DNA of 64,000 bases from Atriophallophorus winterbourni. Taxonomy: Eukaryota; Platyhelminthes; Trematoda; Plagiorchiida; Microphallidae. Of this stretch, positions 1 through 13,240 are shown piece after piece. The stretch is taken from positions 1-64,000 of the forward strand of contig JACCGJ010001899.1 in the NCBI GenBank assembly GCA_013407085.1, in the 5' to 3' direction. Under the pieces are notes generated by a model. That model was not told the DNA's origin. It worked only from the letters and a program-made list of their open reading frames with translations, and ran no database searches. The position numbers were made by a program, and so were the translations under genes. Position 1 is the first letter of the stretch. The number at the start of each line of letters is the position of its first letter.

Positions 1-1480
1 GAGATAAACTACTGTTAACCATATCTACATATACGCACTCTGTTTGGGCAACAAAATTGGTGAACTTTGTGCATTTTTTCTGAAAAATCCGCAAGCTACC
101 ATCGTCATAACGGAAACATGGATAAGGCTAACCAAATAAAAAGCTAACAAGATTAGCCCAGTATGCCGCTTATTCGCAATGACCGTGAAACGAGTAAACA
201 TCATGACGTTACACGGAATTATTCTTAGTTTATCTAATTTATTGATACTGCTAGATGATTAGAAACAAGCAATTCATGCCTGTTATCTAGATATCTCATA
301 CGGCAGCAAAAGATCGAAAAGCATCATATCACCGAAAATTTGTAAAATTGGCTTAGTGACTACTTGACAAATCGCACTACTCAGATCCGATCCTTCTTTC
401 TGTTTTATGTCAATGAAATACCGGAACTTGTTCGATATAACATTTCGCGATTTGCTGAGAACATAAAGATATGGAGTTTCATCCGTAGCGAAGAAGACTT
501 TCAGCTATTACATAAGTATCTTAGTGCGCTTCACAGCGACTCTTCAAAGATTAAACTGCCATTTAACTCCATCAAATATAGGTTGATAAACGGAAAAAGT
601 GTAGTCGAGTTCATATATCGTTTAGTTTAACAGGTCCCTGAAATTTGCAGTGCAGATTTAAATTTAAAAGTTGCACTTCAAACTATCGCTGCCTTGAGAA
701 ATGCAATATGTGCACCCGACCTAATTAAACGACCTACTTTTGTTAATTTTCGCCCAAGATTTGCACAAGCATCGTGAATATATTCTTGAGAACATTCATT
801 GAATTGGGTGTGCAGTCATTTCATCCATGACTCATGATGGATGTAGAACGTATGCAGAGAATCTATCACCGCTCAACAAAAATAGTTCTCAGCTCACCTT
901 GATTTGTTCCACATTCCCTAACGACGAATCAAAGGAGAGGTATTCCTAATTTACGGAAAATTCCCTAATCAAAGCCATCGTTTACAGAGCCGAGTCAAGC
1001 GAAATGTAACGAGGAAATATCTGACACAGGCATATATGATGGTTAAGTACCTACCATGTCCATGAGCATTGCTGAAGAAAATGTTCATTCTAAATCTGTC
1101 TATTATTCCTTCAAAACACTTTAAAGCATTAGATCCTTGTATGCTTGCAATGTAGATTCATAGTCTATACCAACCGATCGCTATACGCAAATAGTTATTG
1201 TTCTTGTAATTGTCTTGAACGAAGACGTACGTGCTATTTTTCTATGTTAACAGAACGTTCCGAATTGTCACGTTGGGACGAAGGGTTCTTCATAAATTCG
1301 TTTGTCCAGTCTTTCTCAATAATCTGGCAAATGAAGCTTTAAGCATCTGGCTTGATCTTCGTTTTGGAGTAACAAAGCATTCAATATCATCCAAATATAT
1401 ACAAAAAAATGTCATTCAACAAACATATGCAAAAAGGAAAACCTTGTTATATATACAGACATCACTGTAACCGACATCTA
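1..1480 (+). mobile_element. CR1-like LINE remnant, internally deleted
   Basis: Bases about 45-135 translate to the start of an apurinic-type endonuclease (NKIGELCAFF, then TIVITETWIR), as in CR1/Jockey-clade ORF2. By about 330 the sequence has jumped to reverse transcriptase: WLSDYLTNRT, a decayed catalytic box at about 453-468 reading FAEN where FADD is expected, then LPFN. Fragments of the RT C-terminal region follow to about 1480 (VNRTF box near 1250). Several stops and frameshifts make it inactive. Positions from 426 onwards are repeated at 53171-54100. The family call is firm. The exact ends are not visible because the window starts inside or just before the element. Confidence 0.7.
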
Positions 1481-2021
1481 AAAATTTGCGTTAATCAAAT
1501 GAGCTATATATTTAAGTTCGTGACAGCTCGTTTCATTAGGGGCAATCGCTCTATAAAACAGCACACACTATAAAATGTTATACTTTCCGATCATCGGAAG
1601 GTTGTGAGTGTAGTTCGTTACGGAAAATATAATTAGCCCATTAGAAATACATGTCATAGAGAATATATCGCTGGTTCAAAAACCTTTTTTTAAGCCTGGT
1701 GAATCAATTTCGATTCGTATAAACTGGAGAGATTGAAAGAGAATGTAAATTTAGATAAATAATTCAATTGCTTGAAATATAGAACGGTGAAAATTCAGGC
1801 AAACGTATCCAAAATCAACGTCAAAAACAGTCTCAGACATTGTGAATTCTAAGTTCTGAGTAGTCATGAAATACATGAACACCATTTTGAAACAGCAGTT
1901 GGAACAATCCTCGCTTTTTATACAAAAACTAAACCATATTAAACAAGTTTATAGGAGCAATAATTTACAATACGATTCATGAAACATATTTGACTTCGCA
2001 CTTTTGATTTAATATTTTTGA

Positions 2022-5000
2022 ATGAGTATTATTGTTGTTGTTTTAACCAAAATGAATAGTATTACCAGACGTTCGATTGATTCGGCGCTAGTAGCGTTTT
2101 GTGAAAGGACTCATCATTGTGATACTCACGACCAAGTAATTATGGCTAATTTCCCCACATGTTCATCAAAGAGATTAGCAGCAACCCTGACAAAATTCCA
2201 CCAGAATGTATCGTTGAAAACCTTCAGACTGGTGGATCAGGCGTTGGTTTAGTACATAGTATACACGATAAAATCCGTAGAAGAGGAAGTATTAAGAAAG
2301 AATTGCATGGTGGTTTCAACGATATCACTAAACGTTCGGAAAAAATGAATAAAGCTTCAGAAGAGTTCGGTGTAACGGAGCGATAGTGCAAGTTCGAAAG
2401 TGTATGCTAGATTTAGACTCTTGTCGTTTATGTGGTTGTTATTAGTTAGAATTTATTTTCTGCTATTGACTCACTTTGTCTGTCCTTCATTGGTTGATCG
2501 TATTATACATGCAGATCTTTGATAACGAATTGATTGTTACGTAAAATCAATTGTATCTTTCACAATTAGCGGTGAATTTGTAATTGAAATTTTTGTTTCT
2601 TCGACACTGCTGAATAATTGACTAAATTTATTTTCCTTTGGTAATACTTGGGGTAATAATTTTCGGTGTTATGGGAAGGTAATGCTAATCTCCAAGGACC
2701 TGAATGATGAAAACTGCCAGTTTTCCACTGTTGTTGGTAATACTTGAAGCAACCGTTTATTTGTACATCTATTTACGTTCAGGCCAATGATATCACTGAC
2801 ACACTTTGGAGCACTTTGACGCGTACATCAGGAGACCAATGCATTTTTGGATTTATTCATCGTTCTCCAACCGCAACTCTCGATGTAAACAATAAACTGA
2901 TTAATGTTTTGCGCTATGTAGCAACGCGGTACAATACTTAAATATTAATAATGGTGCATTTCATATATATATATATATGGTATGGTATATATATATGGTA
3001 TATATATCATTTATATATCGCCCATCAGACGAAGCTTCACGTTGTCCTAGAAATATATTTCGTTTGTAGCGCTGTGCGCAATAGTGACGAAACGGATTGC
3101 GTTAGAAGGGTGAACTACCGTGCTCTGTGTCCCGAGTAACAAAGCACTAGTTTCGCACAATCCGATCCATTTAGTCATTGGCGTTTTTTCTTAGAGCACG
3201 TGAAATCAATAATGAAGGAACTTTCAATATTTGCTTTGAAGAAAACGTCGCAACTTAATAAATGTTTTCTACGAATCAGGACAAAAAGTGGATGAAACAA
3301 AGGGCATTCATATGTTAGTTTCACAAGGATACCAACACAACTGATTCTCGGGCACAATTTAGTCGACTATGCAACAAAGTTATCGGTTTAATTCAGAATA
3401 ATGAACAAGGGTTCCAACCGCAACTGATTTATAAGATGCAACAGAATCAGGAGCTCTTGTATAGACTTGTAAACGATAGAACGTATATTAAACCCGGATT
3501 CTTTGCACTAAAAAAACACCAGGCTTTACAGAATCTAAAAATCAGACCGCTGACCTGTTAGCAGACTTTTATGCCGGAGTTTTTGCGCCGAAATCCACGG
3601 AGCCTAATCAGAAACCAATTGTTTGACTTGACCACCCGACCTTGAGTGAAGTATTGATTACTCCGCTGGTGGTAACGCAGCACTTACGAAAATTTAACGT
3701 TAAGAAATCTCCAGGACCATACTATATATCTCCACAGATGCTCAAAACGTGTCACGCGCAGCTATCTACACCTCTATCTTGCAACAAGCAGGCTTAGTGC
3801 CACAAGCCTGGAAACTGGGACAAATAATACCCATTTACAAAGGCATTTGCCGTTCGCAGGTTAACAATTAAAGAACAGTCTTGTTGCTGTTTTTGGTATC
3901 AAACGTTTTGAGCCAATAATAACCGCAGGAATCGTCCGATATCAGGAATAAAACCAACGTTTTGCAGTTGCCCAGCATGGATTTTGCAGAAATCGCTCTT
4001 GTCTAACAAATTTGCTGAAAGGTTAGTCGAATGGTCGTGAATTGTAATTGCGGGAGGCTGTATTTATGTATGCTTACTGGGCACTTCTAACGCGATCTAC
4101 AGAGTTGATCACAATTCACTCTCGAAGAAGCTAAGGAAACACGTTTTTGTTGGTCGACTGTACGAATTGATAAGAGATTATCTCAGCAACAGACATATTC
4201 GAGTTCGTTTATTATCGAAGAACATCGATGTCACTAGCGGAGTTCCACAATGCTCCGTGCTTGGTCCAATACTGTTTGTAGTCTATATGAACGACATACC
4301 AATACCAAATGATAGTAAGATGATTTTGTTTGCTGGCAATATAAAACTATGGAGGCAAATCAGAATTGATGATGATTGTAGCTTGCTGCAAAACGATTTG
4401 ACTGATTTGTTCAACTGGTCATCCGGAAATAAACTGACATTGTATATGCAAAAGTCACAGATGATTCAGATCGGTCGTGACCTTGACTGTTGCTATCCAT
4501 ACAAGCTCGGCGGCATGAACCTGGAGTACACCGAATATGAAAAGATCGTAGGCTGTCTAGACTTGCGGCAGTTTGAAAAATGGTCTGCAATGCGAAACCG
4601 TTTAAAAAATCGCGTAACTTCTGCTCAGCATATTACGGCGTAATTTTGGAGGTTTTCCCCGGGGTGTTTTTCTCTAATGATGGATACATATATACAACCG
4701 TTTCTAGTTTATGCCGCACAAGACTGGGTATCATGGCTCTAAAAGGACATTTCATCTCTGTATCGCATATAGCGGAAAAATTTTAAGCTTGTAATTGCAC
4801 TCGAAAATATGCCATTCGCCTGAAAAATCTGGCGAATGGAGATGAGGTCACTTACGCAAAGGAGAATACGAGGTGATATCATGCTCGAATACAAAATACT
4901 CGCTACTTCTTCCGACACCACGAATATATTATTCCGACTTCGAATTTCCAGATACAGCCGTGGCCGTTAATGCAAGTTGGAAAAAACAAATTCCAAACGG

Positions 5001-5290
5001 AACTGCCGCATGTATTTTTATTCGGTACGTGTGTGCTTTGCATGGAATTCCCTACGTTCCGGTTTAGTAAGCTCAAATAGTTTATCTTCATTCAAATCAA
5101 TACTTCACGATTATATGAGAGGTGATACGAATTTTGCCGAAAACTATTTATAAACTATCATCGTCCCATTGATTTTGATTAAATTTATACTTGCATATAT
5201 ATACTTTTTTAACTATAGTTCCACTCTGCGGTTATTTAAAGTTAATTGCTTTTTGAACCATAAATCCTAAATCTTGAATCTCGAAACTTA
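2022..5290 (+). mobile_element. CR1-like LINE, nearly full length, decayed
   Basis: Regions in order: an ORF1-like stretch (about 2160-2386, no recognised domain); an endonuclease part with FGFIHRSP (2744-2960) that breaks off at the expected GDFN box in a TA repeat; RT from about 3540 (KSPGP near 3705; VPQCSVLGPILF near 4240; a catalytic box reading FAGN for FADD near 4330); and the RT C-terminal tail to about 5080. A 3' tail of the ATCTTGAATCT type sits near 5265-5285, a tail shared with other CR1 copies here. Stops and frameshifts are spread throughout. In copy B only the 5' third remains (54521-55113). Confidence 0.7.
2964..3022. repeat. (TA)n-rich microsatellite
   Basis: Interrupted TA repeats with GG interruptions, lying where the LINE endonuclease GDFN box should be. 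Copy B has no such repeat at the matching place and reads VDFN instead, so the repeat replaced or expanded within LINE sequence in copy A. Confidence 0.8.
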
Positions 5291-5339
5291 TGTTAAATAC
5301 ATTTGCATACAATAATTAGGCACTGGTTATTCGTTCTTA

Positions 5340-6335
5340 GAAAACTTGTCCTGTTTGGCCCTCGGTCGAAGCACTGGAGGAAGCTGCACGTTTTCTGGCG
5401 TGCTACATAGAGCCGGGGCATCATTTGCGGCTCTTTATTGCGTTAAGATAACGGACCGCTGTTTGACAATTAAGACTGCGTCCATAAAAAAAGAAGAAAA
5501 TACAGGAGTCACCTGCTCGTGTGCTATCGTCAATTGCGGTAAGACAATTAACGTCATCTTGGCCGGACATCAATACTAGTGGCAAACGACTGTTCAGTAT
5601 GCCCGTATGTGACTAAGTAGCGTTTCACTCTGCACCCTGTTTAAGAATAACCGATGTTTTCATCGCTTACTTTCTCCTATTAAAATCAGAATATACTGCC
5701 TAATCTGGGACGGAGGGTTGCAGAGCTGTTTCTTAAGTTTATCTAGCGTTGCGTTGGCAAATGGCTTAGCCATAACAACAAATGCACCCCAATCCGCCTG
5801 GTAATTGAATTCAACCAGGATTGTTCCAGGACAGTTACCCATCCTCCATCTTTCTACACGGTGTATTCGCATTGTGGGAGTAGAAGAGTCCATACACGTA
5901 ATTCAGAGGAGATCTTTTATACACCTGCGTTGAAAATTTCTGCGATACTTAGATTCCTTAATAAATGGTTTTGCTTAGTTAGAACCTAGTACATTCCTAG
6001 TTCTAGATTTCGATACAGAGGAATTGCTGTGCAGTGTTTCGATTTTCTGAAGCAAACCATTAAATTTCCAAATAATTTGGTGTAGCACGAGTGAACCCAC
6101 TTAAATTGAACGTTGCCGTTTTTGTGTACTGTCCTTACTGGTCTTAGTACGCTTCTTGCAGACTTCAGCTACATTTCTTTCCTTTTTAGTGGTAGCTTGC
6201 ATGGTGGACGGCTTACCTGTCTAACCGGTTCGACTTTTCCTTTAGTTGCAGGTTTCTTCAAACATCTCCTTATTGAATTACTTGACTGGGTTTTATTCTT
6301 AGTTTATCTGTCCCCCAGGAGCATATCCTGTTATT
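5340..6335 (-). mobile_element. LINE ORF1-like fragment, antisense
   Basis: Read on the minus strand, about 6330-6100 gives a Lys/Pro-rich stretch (KKPATKGKVEPVRQVSRPP) and 5893-5660 gives an open 77-codon stretch with IHRVERWRMG and LVEFNYQADW. These resemble the coiled-coil or RRM-like part of LINE ORF1 proteins. No catalytic motif is present and the family is judged by general resemblance only. It lies between a + strand CR1 element and the end of the minus-strand gene. It is absent from copy B. Confidence 0.35.
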
Positions 6336-6891
6336 ATTAAGAAACAAGAAAATTCCAAACATCTCAGTTGCAAACTTTAGCTTTACGTTCAAGTCTACGG
6401 TCGTCCGTCGGAAATAAAACCACGTGTGATCATTTATGCTAATTTTTCCAGGATGGCAAATTTCACATTTTGTTGTTTAGAAAAGCAAGATTATTGAAAT
6501 TATTGAAGATGATATTCGGTGTTTCTATTGTATCCACGAACGTTTTGAAAGTGCTTAAAAAAGCATTTCTATCAGGCTTCACATTCAGTAAAAAATTTAT
6601 GTCACAGTGATAAGCTGTACACGAGTGTGACTAAGGCTTTTTGATCAAAAATTCAATTGTAACTTTACACTGAAAATCGTGAACATTTCCTGTGTGAAAA
6701 TTGCCCCCAGATTCTGTTAACTCATGTGTCCGATTATGGCAAGGTTACTGAAATTTCTTCCAAATCACAAACATACTATTCTGAGCCCCATGCGGCTTCG
6801 ACACATTTAAAAATAGTCAAATTATGAATTTAATGAAGCCAAACTTGAAACGTTTCATTCAAATTAAAAACACAGAAAACCGGAGAAAGCG

Positions 6892-7125
6892 TTATGCGAA
6901 GTTTTTCTGTTTTGACATCAACATTATGTTCGCCGGTCGATTGCGATAATTGCTTCTTCGCAATACGCTCATCAACACAAGTGGTGCATTCCAAAAAGGT
7001 TTTGATATCTTCTTGTATTTCTTTATATCGATGCTGAATACTATGTGTACTAAATATGTACCAACGATTTTGTTAAAACTGGAACATTCGAGCTCATTTT
7101 TTCGTAAGTCCAGCATTTTCTTCAT
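6892..7125 (-). CDS. Terminal exon, copy A
   Basis: The exon follows a strong TTTTTTAG acceptor and reads 77 codons to TAA. It is basic and ends in a Lys/Arg-rich region with the conserved block FWNAPLVLMS and the ending NIMLMSKQKNF. Copy B (55606-55839) keeps the frame, length and stop, but 23 of 77 residues differ while only about 4 codons differ silently. The bases just downstream are nearly identical in the two copies. An ATTAAA about 60 bp after the stop could be the polyadenylation signal. Confidence 0.55.
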   Translation of the reverse strand: MKKMLDLRKNELECSSFNKIVGTYLVHIVFSIDIKKYKKISKPFWNAPLVLMSVLRRSNYRNRPANIMLMSKQKNFA

Positions 7126-7203
7126 CTAAAAAATGCAAAAAATTCAGTACTTAAAATTGAGCTGAAAATAGACCAGCTTCGCAATATAGAACTAATCACA
7201 AAC

Positions 7204-7271
7204 CTCTCCACAAAATACGGATAAATTCGTACTACCCGTAGTGTATTGAGTTTCGAAAGTAGCATGCAAAT
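7204..7271 (-). CDS. 68-nt hypervariable exon, copy A
   Basis: Acceptor ATTCACAG, 2 nt plus 22 open codons, donor GAGAG/GTTTGT. It starts LHATFETQ and ends FCGE. Its end phase (0) matches the terminal exon. Against copy B (55919-55986), 10 of 22 codons differ and all ten change the amino acid. The intron on both sides is nearly unchanged. Confidence 0.5.
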
Positions 7272-9158
7272 CTGTGAATTGATAAACGTCAGAACACTGA
7301 ATTAAGTTCGATTATATAAAATAAACGATCGATTCATCCTTCATCTTTGTAATCAACCTTTTGTAAAAAATGGAACTTACTGACTTTGTTCGTTTCAGTG
7401 CCATTGTGAACATAATCTGTAGGAAATGTATACATAATGACGCATGCAGATTCCGTGAATTATAAAAAAGCTCTTACATAAATATCACGTAAATTATTTG
7501 CGCATCCGAAGTAAAAAAATACTTGAATTTTTCATTCATATTTAAACAATCCGATGATATGAAGAATCCTCATTTTTATACATTTCCATCACAAGCCACA
7601 ATATATTGCGATATGAACATAGAGGAGTCAAACATACAAATTGACCAGAGGAATTAAATGACACCAATAAAGAATACATATCAAATAATTGGCATAACAA
7701 CATGAACATCAAGTGATATTCATGTGACCTGTCGATTATCTCAGTCAGCGGTGGTTCAAAATATGTACGTTTCTCTAAATTACAACACGATAAATAATCA
7801 CCCGTCGAATTCATGTGAAAACCATACCTCAGAACAAATTACATTTTGATCAGCCATATATAGATTTTGACTATGGGTATCAATCGGAACCACGTGATGT
7901 TTGTACAATCTAACACGTTTTGCGTGATTTAGCAATCTGCTTTTTGAATATCGATGTTTAGCACAGGGTACACAACGATATGTGTTAATCCGTTTCGTCA
8001 AATGAAATGATTATCCCTCCAAAATTGATCATGATGAATTAAATTTGATCTACAATCGAAGCGATCGAGATCTAAATCTTACAAGTTGACGTGACAAGAA
8101 AATAAATTTCATGTTCAAGCATTTGATCACAACAGGTGTTAAAACGTCTGAATTCCAAGGTCGGAGAGAGCATGTGTAAGATAAATCGCTCCTTTTTAGC
8201 TTCTTAATATATTTTTTAATGCTAATAACATCCTGTTTTAACGGGTTATTACGATTGAGCGAAGATACCTAATTGTTGCTTCGCGTTGCAAGACGGATGA
8301 CAAAAACATTTGAGACGCAGTTTCTCAATTGACCTAAAATTCCACATTCGAATACTTTGCCAACTTAGTTATGTTTTTAACACACCACAATGCTAACCAC
8401 ATGTCCAGACTGTGCACTCGGTAGTTTGCAAAATTGAATCCAAAATGGTTTCATTTAATTCGAATAGTGCAGCGATAATATATGCGATCAGTAGCCAATT
8501 TAACTAAGTCTAATTATATAGTCTCCCATTGTGCGGATGTTATCCTGTCATAAACAAGGTAAATTCGAGAATGTTCACGCAATGTAGACCGTTTAAAACT
8601 CAATGAATTGTGTTCCAGAAAGATGTGAGCTCTTTTAATTTTTATCGAATAGCTTTGCTCAAATTCCCTAGACGTTCATATTTTATGACGTGTCTATACA
8701 GCCCTCAAGTAGAGACGGTAATACTCATTTAAATCTATCCAGAAAAAGTGAACAATTTTTAGCGATATCGGTGTGTCAGCTTTCATATGTATATGGTTCC
8801 TACAAATGAACTAAGGTGTTCAATAACGAAATCACCAAGTCCTTTTTGTCAAGAGCTAAAATCTCATAAATACAACCAATGCACAGTGTTGCTCACATCC
8901 GACGCGCTTGAATGGCCGTATTCTGTTGTAATATTTTTTCATTCGGAATATCATATCAATTTCATTTTGGAATACGCTAAGATGCAATTATTTAAAATAA
9001 ACAAAATATACAACGTATAAAACTTCATAGTACTTTTGTTTCGGATAGTGTTTGGTTCTCACTATGCATTTTGTGTAAATGTTATTATTTTTCACATAGT
9101 TATTATGTCAATCAGTCAAACGATCATTCAAAATTCCAATTCTGAAATAAAAACTCAC

Positions 9159-9402
9159 AATAATGTGGATATACCGGAGACACCCAGACAGATTCGTCTT
9201 TGCCGGCCAAAGAGAACAAATAATTTCGAAGTTCCACGTGACCATGTTCGCTGATGTATTGTTGAAGATTCACATGCGGTGGGAATTGTAATTGAAACAT
9301 CGCAACATACTGAGAATTGCCTTGTTTGAACCATTTGAGAACCAAGCAATGATCCGCGATTAGATCACGAAATTGTTGTGCAATATTTGATGTTTTAATC
9401 AG
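9159..9402 (-). CDS. Largest internal exon, copy A
   Basis: Acceptor ATTCTCAG, 81 open codons starting at phase 0, then a GTGAGT donor in phase 1. Landmarks are ADHCLVLKWF, YVAMFQLQFPPHVNLQQYI and VWVSPVYPHY. Copy B has the same exon at 57896-58139, the same 244-nt length and the same phases. By eye 26 of 81 codons differ in meaning and 5 are silent changes. A third, diverged version lies at 28549-28777. No known domain is recognised. Confidence 0.6.
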
Positions 9403-9433
9403 CTGAGAATGTGAACAAAACGTTAAATTTAGT

Positions 9434-12400
9434 CTTCAAGATTCAAGATTCATGATTTACGGTTAAAAACGTGAATTGCTGTACACTACCATAGGATATA
9501 CGTATAAAAAATTAAAAACATCGTTACTTGTATGATCATATCCGTATTCTCCATAGGTGGAGAAAATATAATTCCCACTAGCGACACAAACTGAGGAATG
9601 AGTATCTTTGGATGGAGGGTAATTCCGTCTGTAAAACTAAAATATATACATCAATAGGTAGGGATCGACGCAGTAGTTCTCAACATATGGATTCGTTACC
9701 TTCGTGCTAGTTCGCTGAGGTAACAATATCTTCCAGCAAGCTATTCCACAAAAGGCATACACGAACAGCAAAGAATTGACGACGACATTTCAAACGTGAC
9801 TTTGGAAATTAAAGGGTCAAATGGTGGCTGCGAGTGGGAATAACGAAACCGAACTTAAAGAGGTGTTTGAGATAGTGGAATTTTGCGTAGATGTTTCGAT
9901 ATTTCAGAGTGAGATCGTTTAGGTTACGTCTGCACTCAAAGGTGCGCGATCTAAGTCTGGTCAGTCGCTGCTCAAACATTGAATTATTTAGTACGGTAAC
10001 CATTTTGGTTACGTCCTGATAAAATCGTTCGAGGAGTTAGATCTTTTTTATCCATCTATAGCGTCCAAGCTTGTACAGCGTAGTCAACGTCAGGATGTAT
10101 GAAAGTGTTCAAAATTATCGCGATTAAATGTAGTTGGAAACGTCCGAAAATGCGTTTCAGTGAACCGAGCAAGCCGCACGCACGCTTGTAGACGGCTTCA
10201 CACTGGAGGCTGTTCTTCAAAATGACAGACACCCTGATTCGGATAATTTTTTTTGATGAACTCCATTGAAACGCTTGGCTGCTGAGTGTATAGGTAAACA
10301 GAAAGGGTTTTCTGACTTGCAACATTTTGCAATTTTTCGAATTGAATGGCAGTTTGTTTGAGATTGACCACTGGTGCAGCTTAATCAAATCTTCTTGTGA
10401 ACTTGACATTCGTCGATAGAGTTGACCTTCATCCAGATTTTTACATCGTCTGCGAATGATTCAAGCTCACTTGCGAGTGAGTTTGGTAGATCGTTTATAA
10501 ATATGAAAAACAGTATCGGACCAAGAACCGAACCCTGAGGGACTCTGCTCTCTGCTTCAATTGTTCGAGAAGTTTCACCACCTTTTCTGACTTTCACTTT
10601 GTGTCCAGACAGGTAACGTGTAAAACATGTAAGTATGTTTTCGATGACGCCAACATTCTGCAGCTTCTGAAGCAGTGAGGAGTGAGTTACACTGTCGAAT
10701 GCTATATATATTTCTAAGTTAACCGCACGGACCGAACCCCTTCGGTTTAGTGCTTGCGTCCAGTCAGTTAAAGTCATGTGGAAGTTAAACAGGCGATAAT
10801 ATGATTTTTTGCTAACCCCGTGTTGTGTGAAAGTTATTAGTGGATGATAATCAAGAATTAAACACGTCGTTTACACGCGAGGCGTTCTAAAATTTTATAA
10901 ACGCTGTGAGAAACCTCACGGGGTGGTAATTTGCCGCATCAGAACGACTGCCCACTTTGTATATTTCTTTGATAACCCCTGTTATTCATTGAGTTGATAA
11001 AGTTCCGTATATAGTGGATGCTTAAATAGACCAAATAGTGGGCCACAAAGCTCCAGCTCGCATGACTCATGAACAGCAGCAGGTGTTATTCTATTCTCTC
11101 CGGGTAATTCCGAGGATTTACCTCGATGTTACCTAGGCATTCAACCTGTAGTGGGCGCCGCGGAGACGCCAGATTTGACATGTTTTTTGGATAATATGAT
11201 AATAGGCATCAGCTGTATCCGTGACATCATCATTCAGTCCGTTCTCTGTCTGGATAGGAGATACACCTGGTGTTTACGATGCTATACTTCACTTAGGATT
11301 TCTTTCCATCTGATCGATAACCTCCGTTGGCAAAATTGCTTGTCTTTTTGGAATGAGGACGTCACCGTTTTACCAAAACTACGAAAGTGTTACGAAGATG
11401 AGTGTGCTTGTGATATTTTGTGTGAATCAAATGTGGAATTTCCCATTTCTATCCATTTCGGAGTGCGGCTTCGGAGTTTGAAGCAAAATGTTATTGAATT
11501 CCTTTCGGTAAAACGGGTAAAATTTTCGTTCAGTTTTGTATTCGATATAACTTAACAGAATAGACCAATGATTTTCTGCATTCGGAAGATCGATATGTTG
11601 TTCCTCCATAATCGTAATAACACCGCAAATGCCGAAGTGATCGAATCTCCTGATAAACTTAACTTGGACCGACGCCCTTTCTGGCTTTGCACACGAATTT
11701 GAAGAAAAACGTCAGATGGTCAATTATTTCCAAAGGACTATGATACTGCAATGACTCTGAAGCTTTTGCTTTGGAGGTTAAAACCAGATCTAGAATTCAT
11801 TATTCATTTACCCCCCTCCGTTGAGTGAATTGATGGGCATGGTTGTACAGGGGATTATAATTGATTCTATTCTGGAATTTTTACTCAAGGGATTGCTGAG
11901 TATGCACACATTTAGTGTAGAGATGTTGGAGGTTAAAATCACGTACAATTAACAATAGGAATCTTCTAATGTGTTCCGCGTTGCCCATCATTTGTATCAA
12001 TGCTTTATTGAGGAAATCGTGATAGATGGGCGAGCGGTAGATCACACCAAGTATGCAGTTCTCTCCAGGTTCCAAGCGAAGGCTACCCCACATGGTGTCC
12101 TATAGCTCAAACCTTGCGTCTGGTAGAGCTGTGAATTGAAGACGTTCCTTATAATACATAGCAACTCCACCGCCTGATCTTAAACAGTCTCATTAAAGAA
12201 AAAATCATGTTGGAAAGTGCTATCTCGCAATCGTTCACTTGATCGTAAAACAATGTTTCGGTTAAAGAAATCGTGTTAACAGATAACTAAGCGGTAAAAT
12301 GTGATAATTGGACTATTTTGTTCCGCAAGCACTCTCCATTCGTGTACAGGCACTTAGCAGTGGCTTTCGTGTGTATCGAGCTCACGCCCGTCAAGTCTGT

Positions 12401-13240
12401 ATGTCTGACATCCTAAGAGCCGGACGATTGCAGTTTTTAGAAACAACTTATAAGTCTAGTCTGTCAGTGTCTTCGCACGGCGTTGCTGCAGCTTGTGTTC
12501 CGGAGGCAGCTTTCGGTATGCTGAGTCTGAGGTCATTAAATATATTTTTCTCGGTGTATTGTCCAATTTCGTTTGACAAAGGCTTTCGTAGCAGAAGTTA
12601 GAAAAGTGAGTTTTGAAGGGGGTGGTTCATCGCCCTTGTATTTTGAAGACTTTGTTAACGTGATGGTTTTCGCGACAACACTTTCGCGTGCTCCAATCGC
12701 TTCTGCAACGGGTCTGGAACGCATGCACTCATTGATTTTCTTACGGAAGTCTCTGCCTTCGTTTGATTCTTACCAGGGTATTTCGGCGTAGATTCCATTA
12801 TTGCCCGTATTTATGTCACGTACCATGTACGAATTCAAAACAAATTCTTCATATTCATCTCACTGATTACTGTTACTTTTGATAGCCGCGCTTCGCCGAT
12901 GTGTGATGAGCTATAGTGCCGAAACAAACATGTAACGTTTCCAAACCCATCAACATAAATAGTGTGGACCATTGTTCTAGGTCGTATCGTTGTTTATTCG
13001 CCAGAATGTTATCGCTAGACTCCTGTATTTTGGAACAGATTACAGAGAGATTTACGGCGATCTTTAGGGCAACAACATCGTGAGTTAAAACCGATTGTAT
13101 GATCGGAACAGGTCGGTGCTCCCTGCAAATATGGACACGTCTTTTATGGCTTGCACAGTTGGATGTACATTGCACGATGAGGTCATGAAAAAGACGTGTG
13201 ATTAGGTTGGTATGCCTAATCTGCTCAATCACTCGAACCC
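9434..13240 (-). mobile_element. CR1-like LINE inside the copy A gene, decayed
   Basis: Read on minus: an ORF1-like open stretch (13232-12873); endonuclease (12093-11881, with GVIYRSP and the GDFN box decayed to RDFN); RT (10777-10385, with SRVPQGSVLGPILF and an intact FADD box); the thumb and C-terminal region (10409-9700, with NKLPFN, FKQ-type repeats lost, and FFAVRVC near the end). A 3' tail with AATCTTGAATCTTGA lies at 9434-9450. Stops and frameshifts disable it. The same insertion is at 58168-61760 in copy B. It lies in an intron and on the same strand as the host gene. Confidence 0.8.

Noticed and set aside
9124..9345. 73-codon minus ORF running past 9159
   Set aside because: The conserved GTGAGT donor at 9158-9153 ends the coding part. 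Copy B has a stop soon after it.
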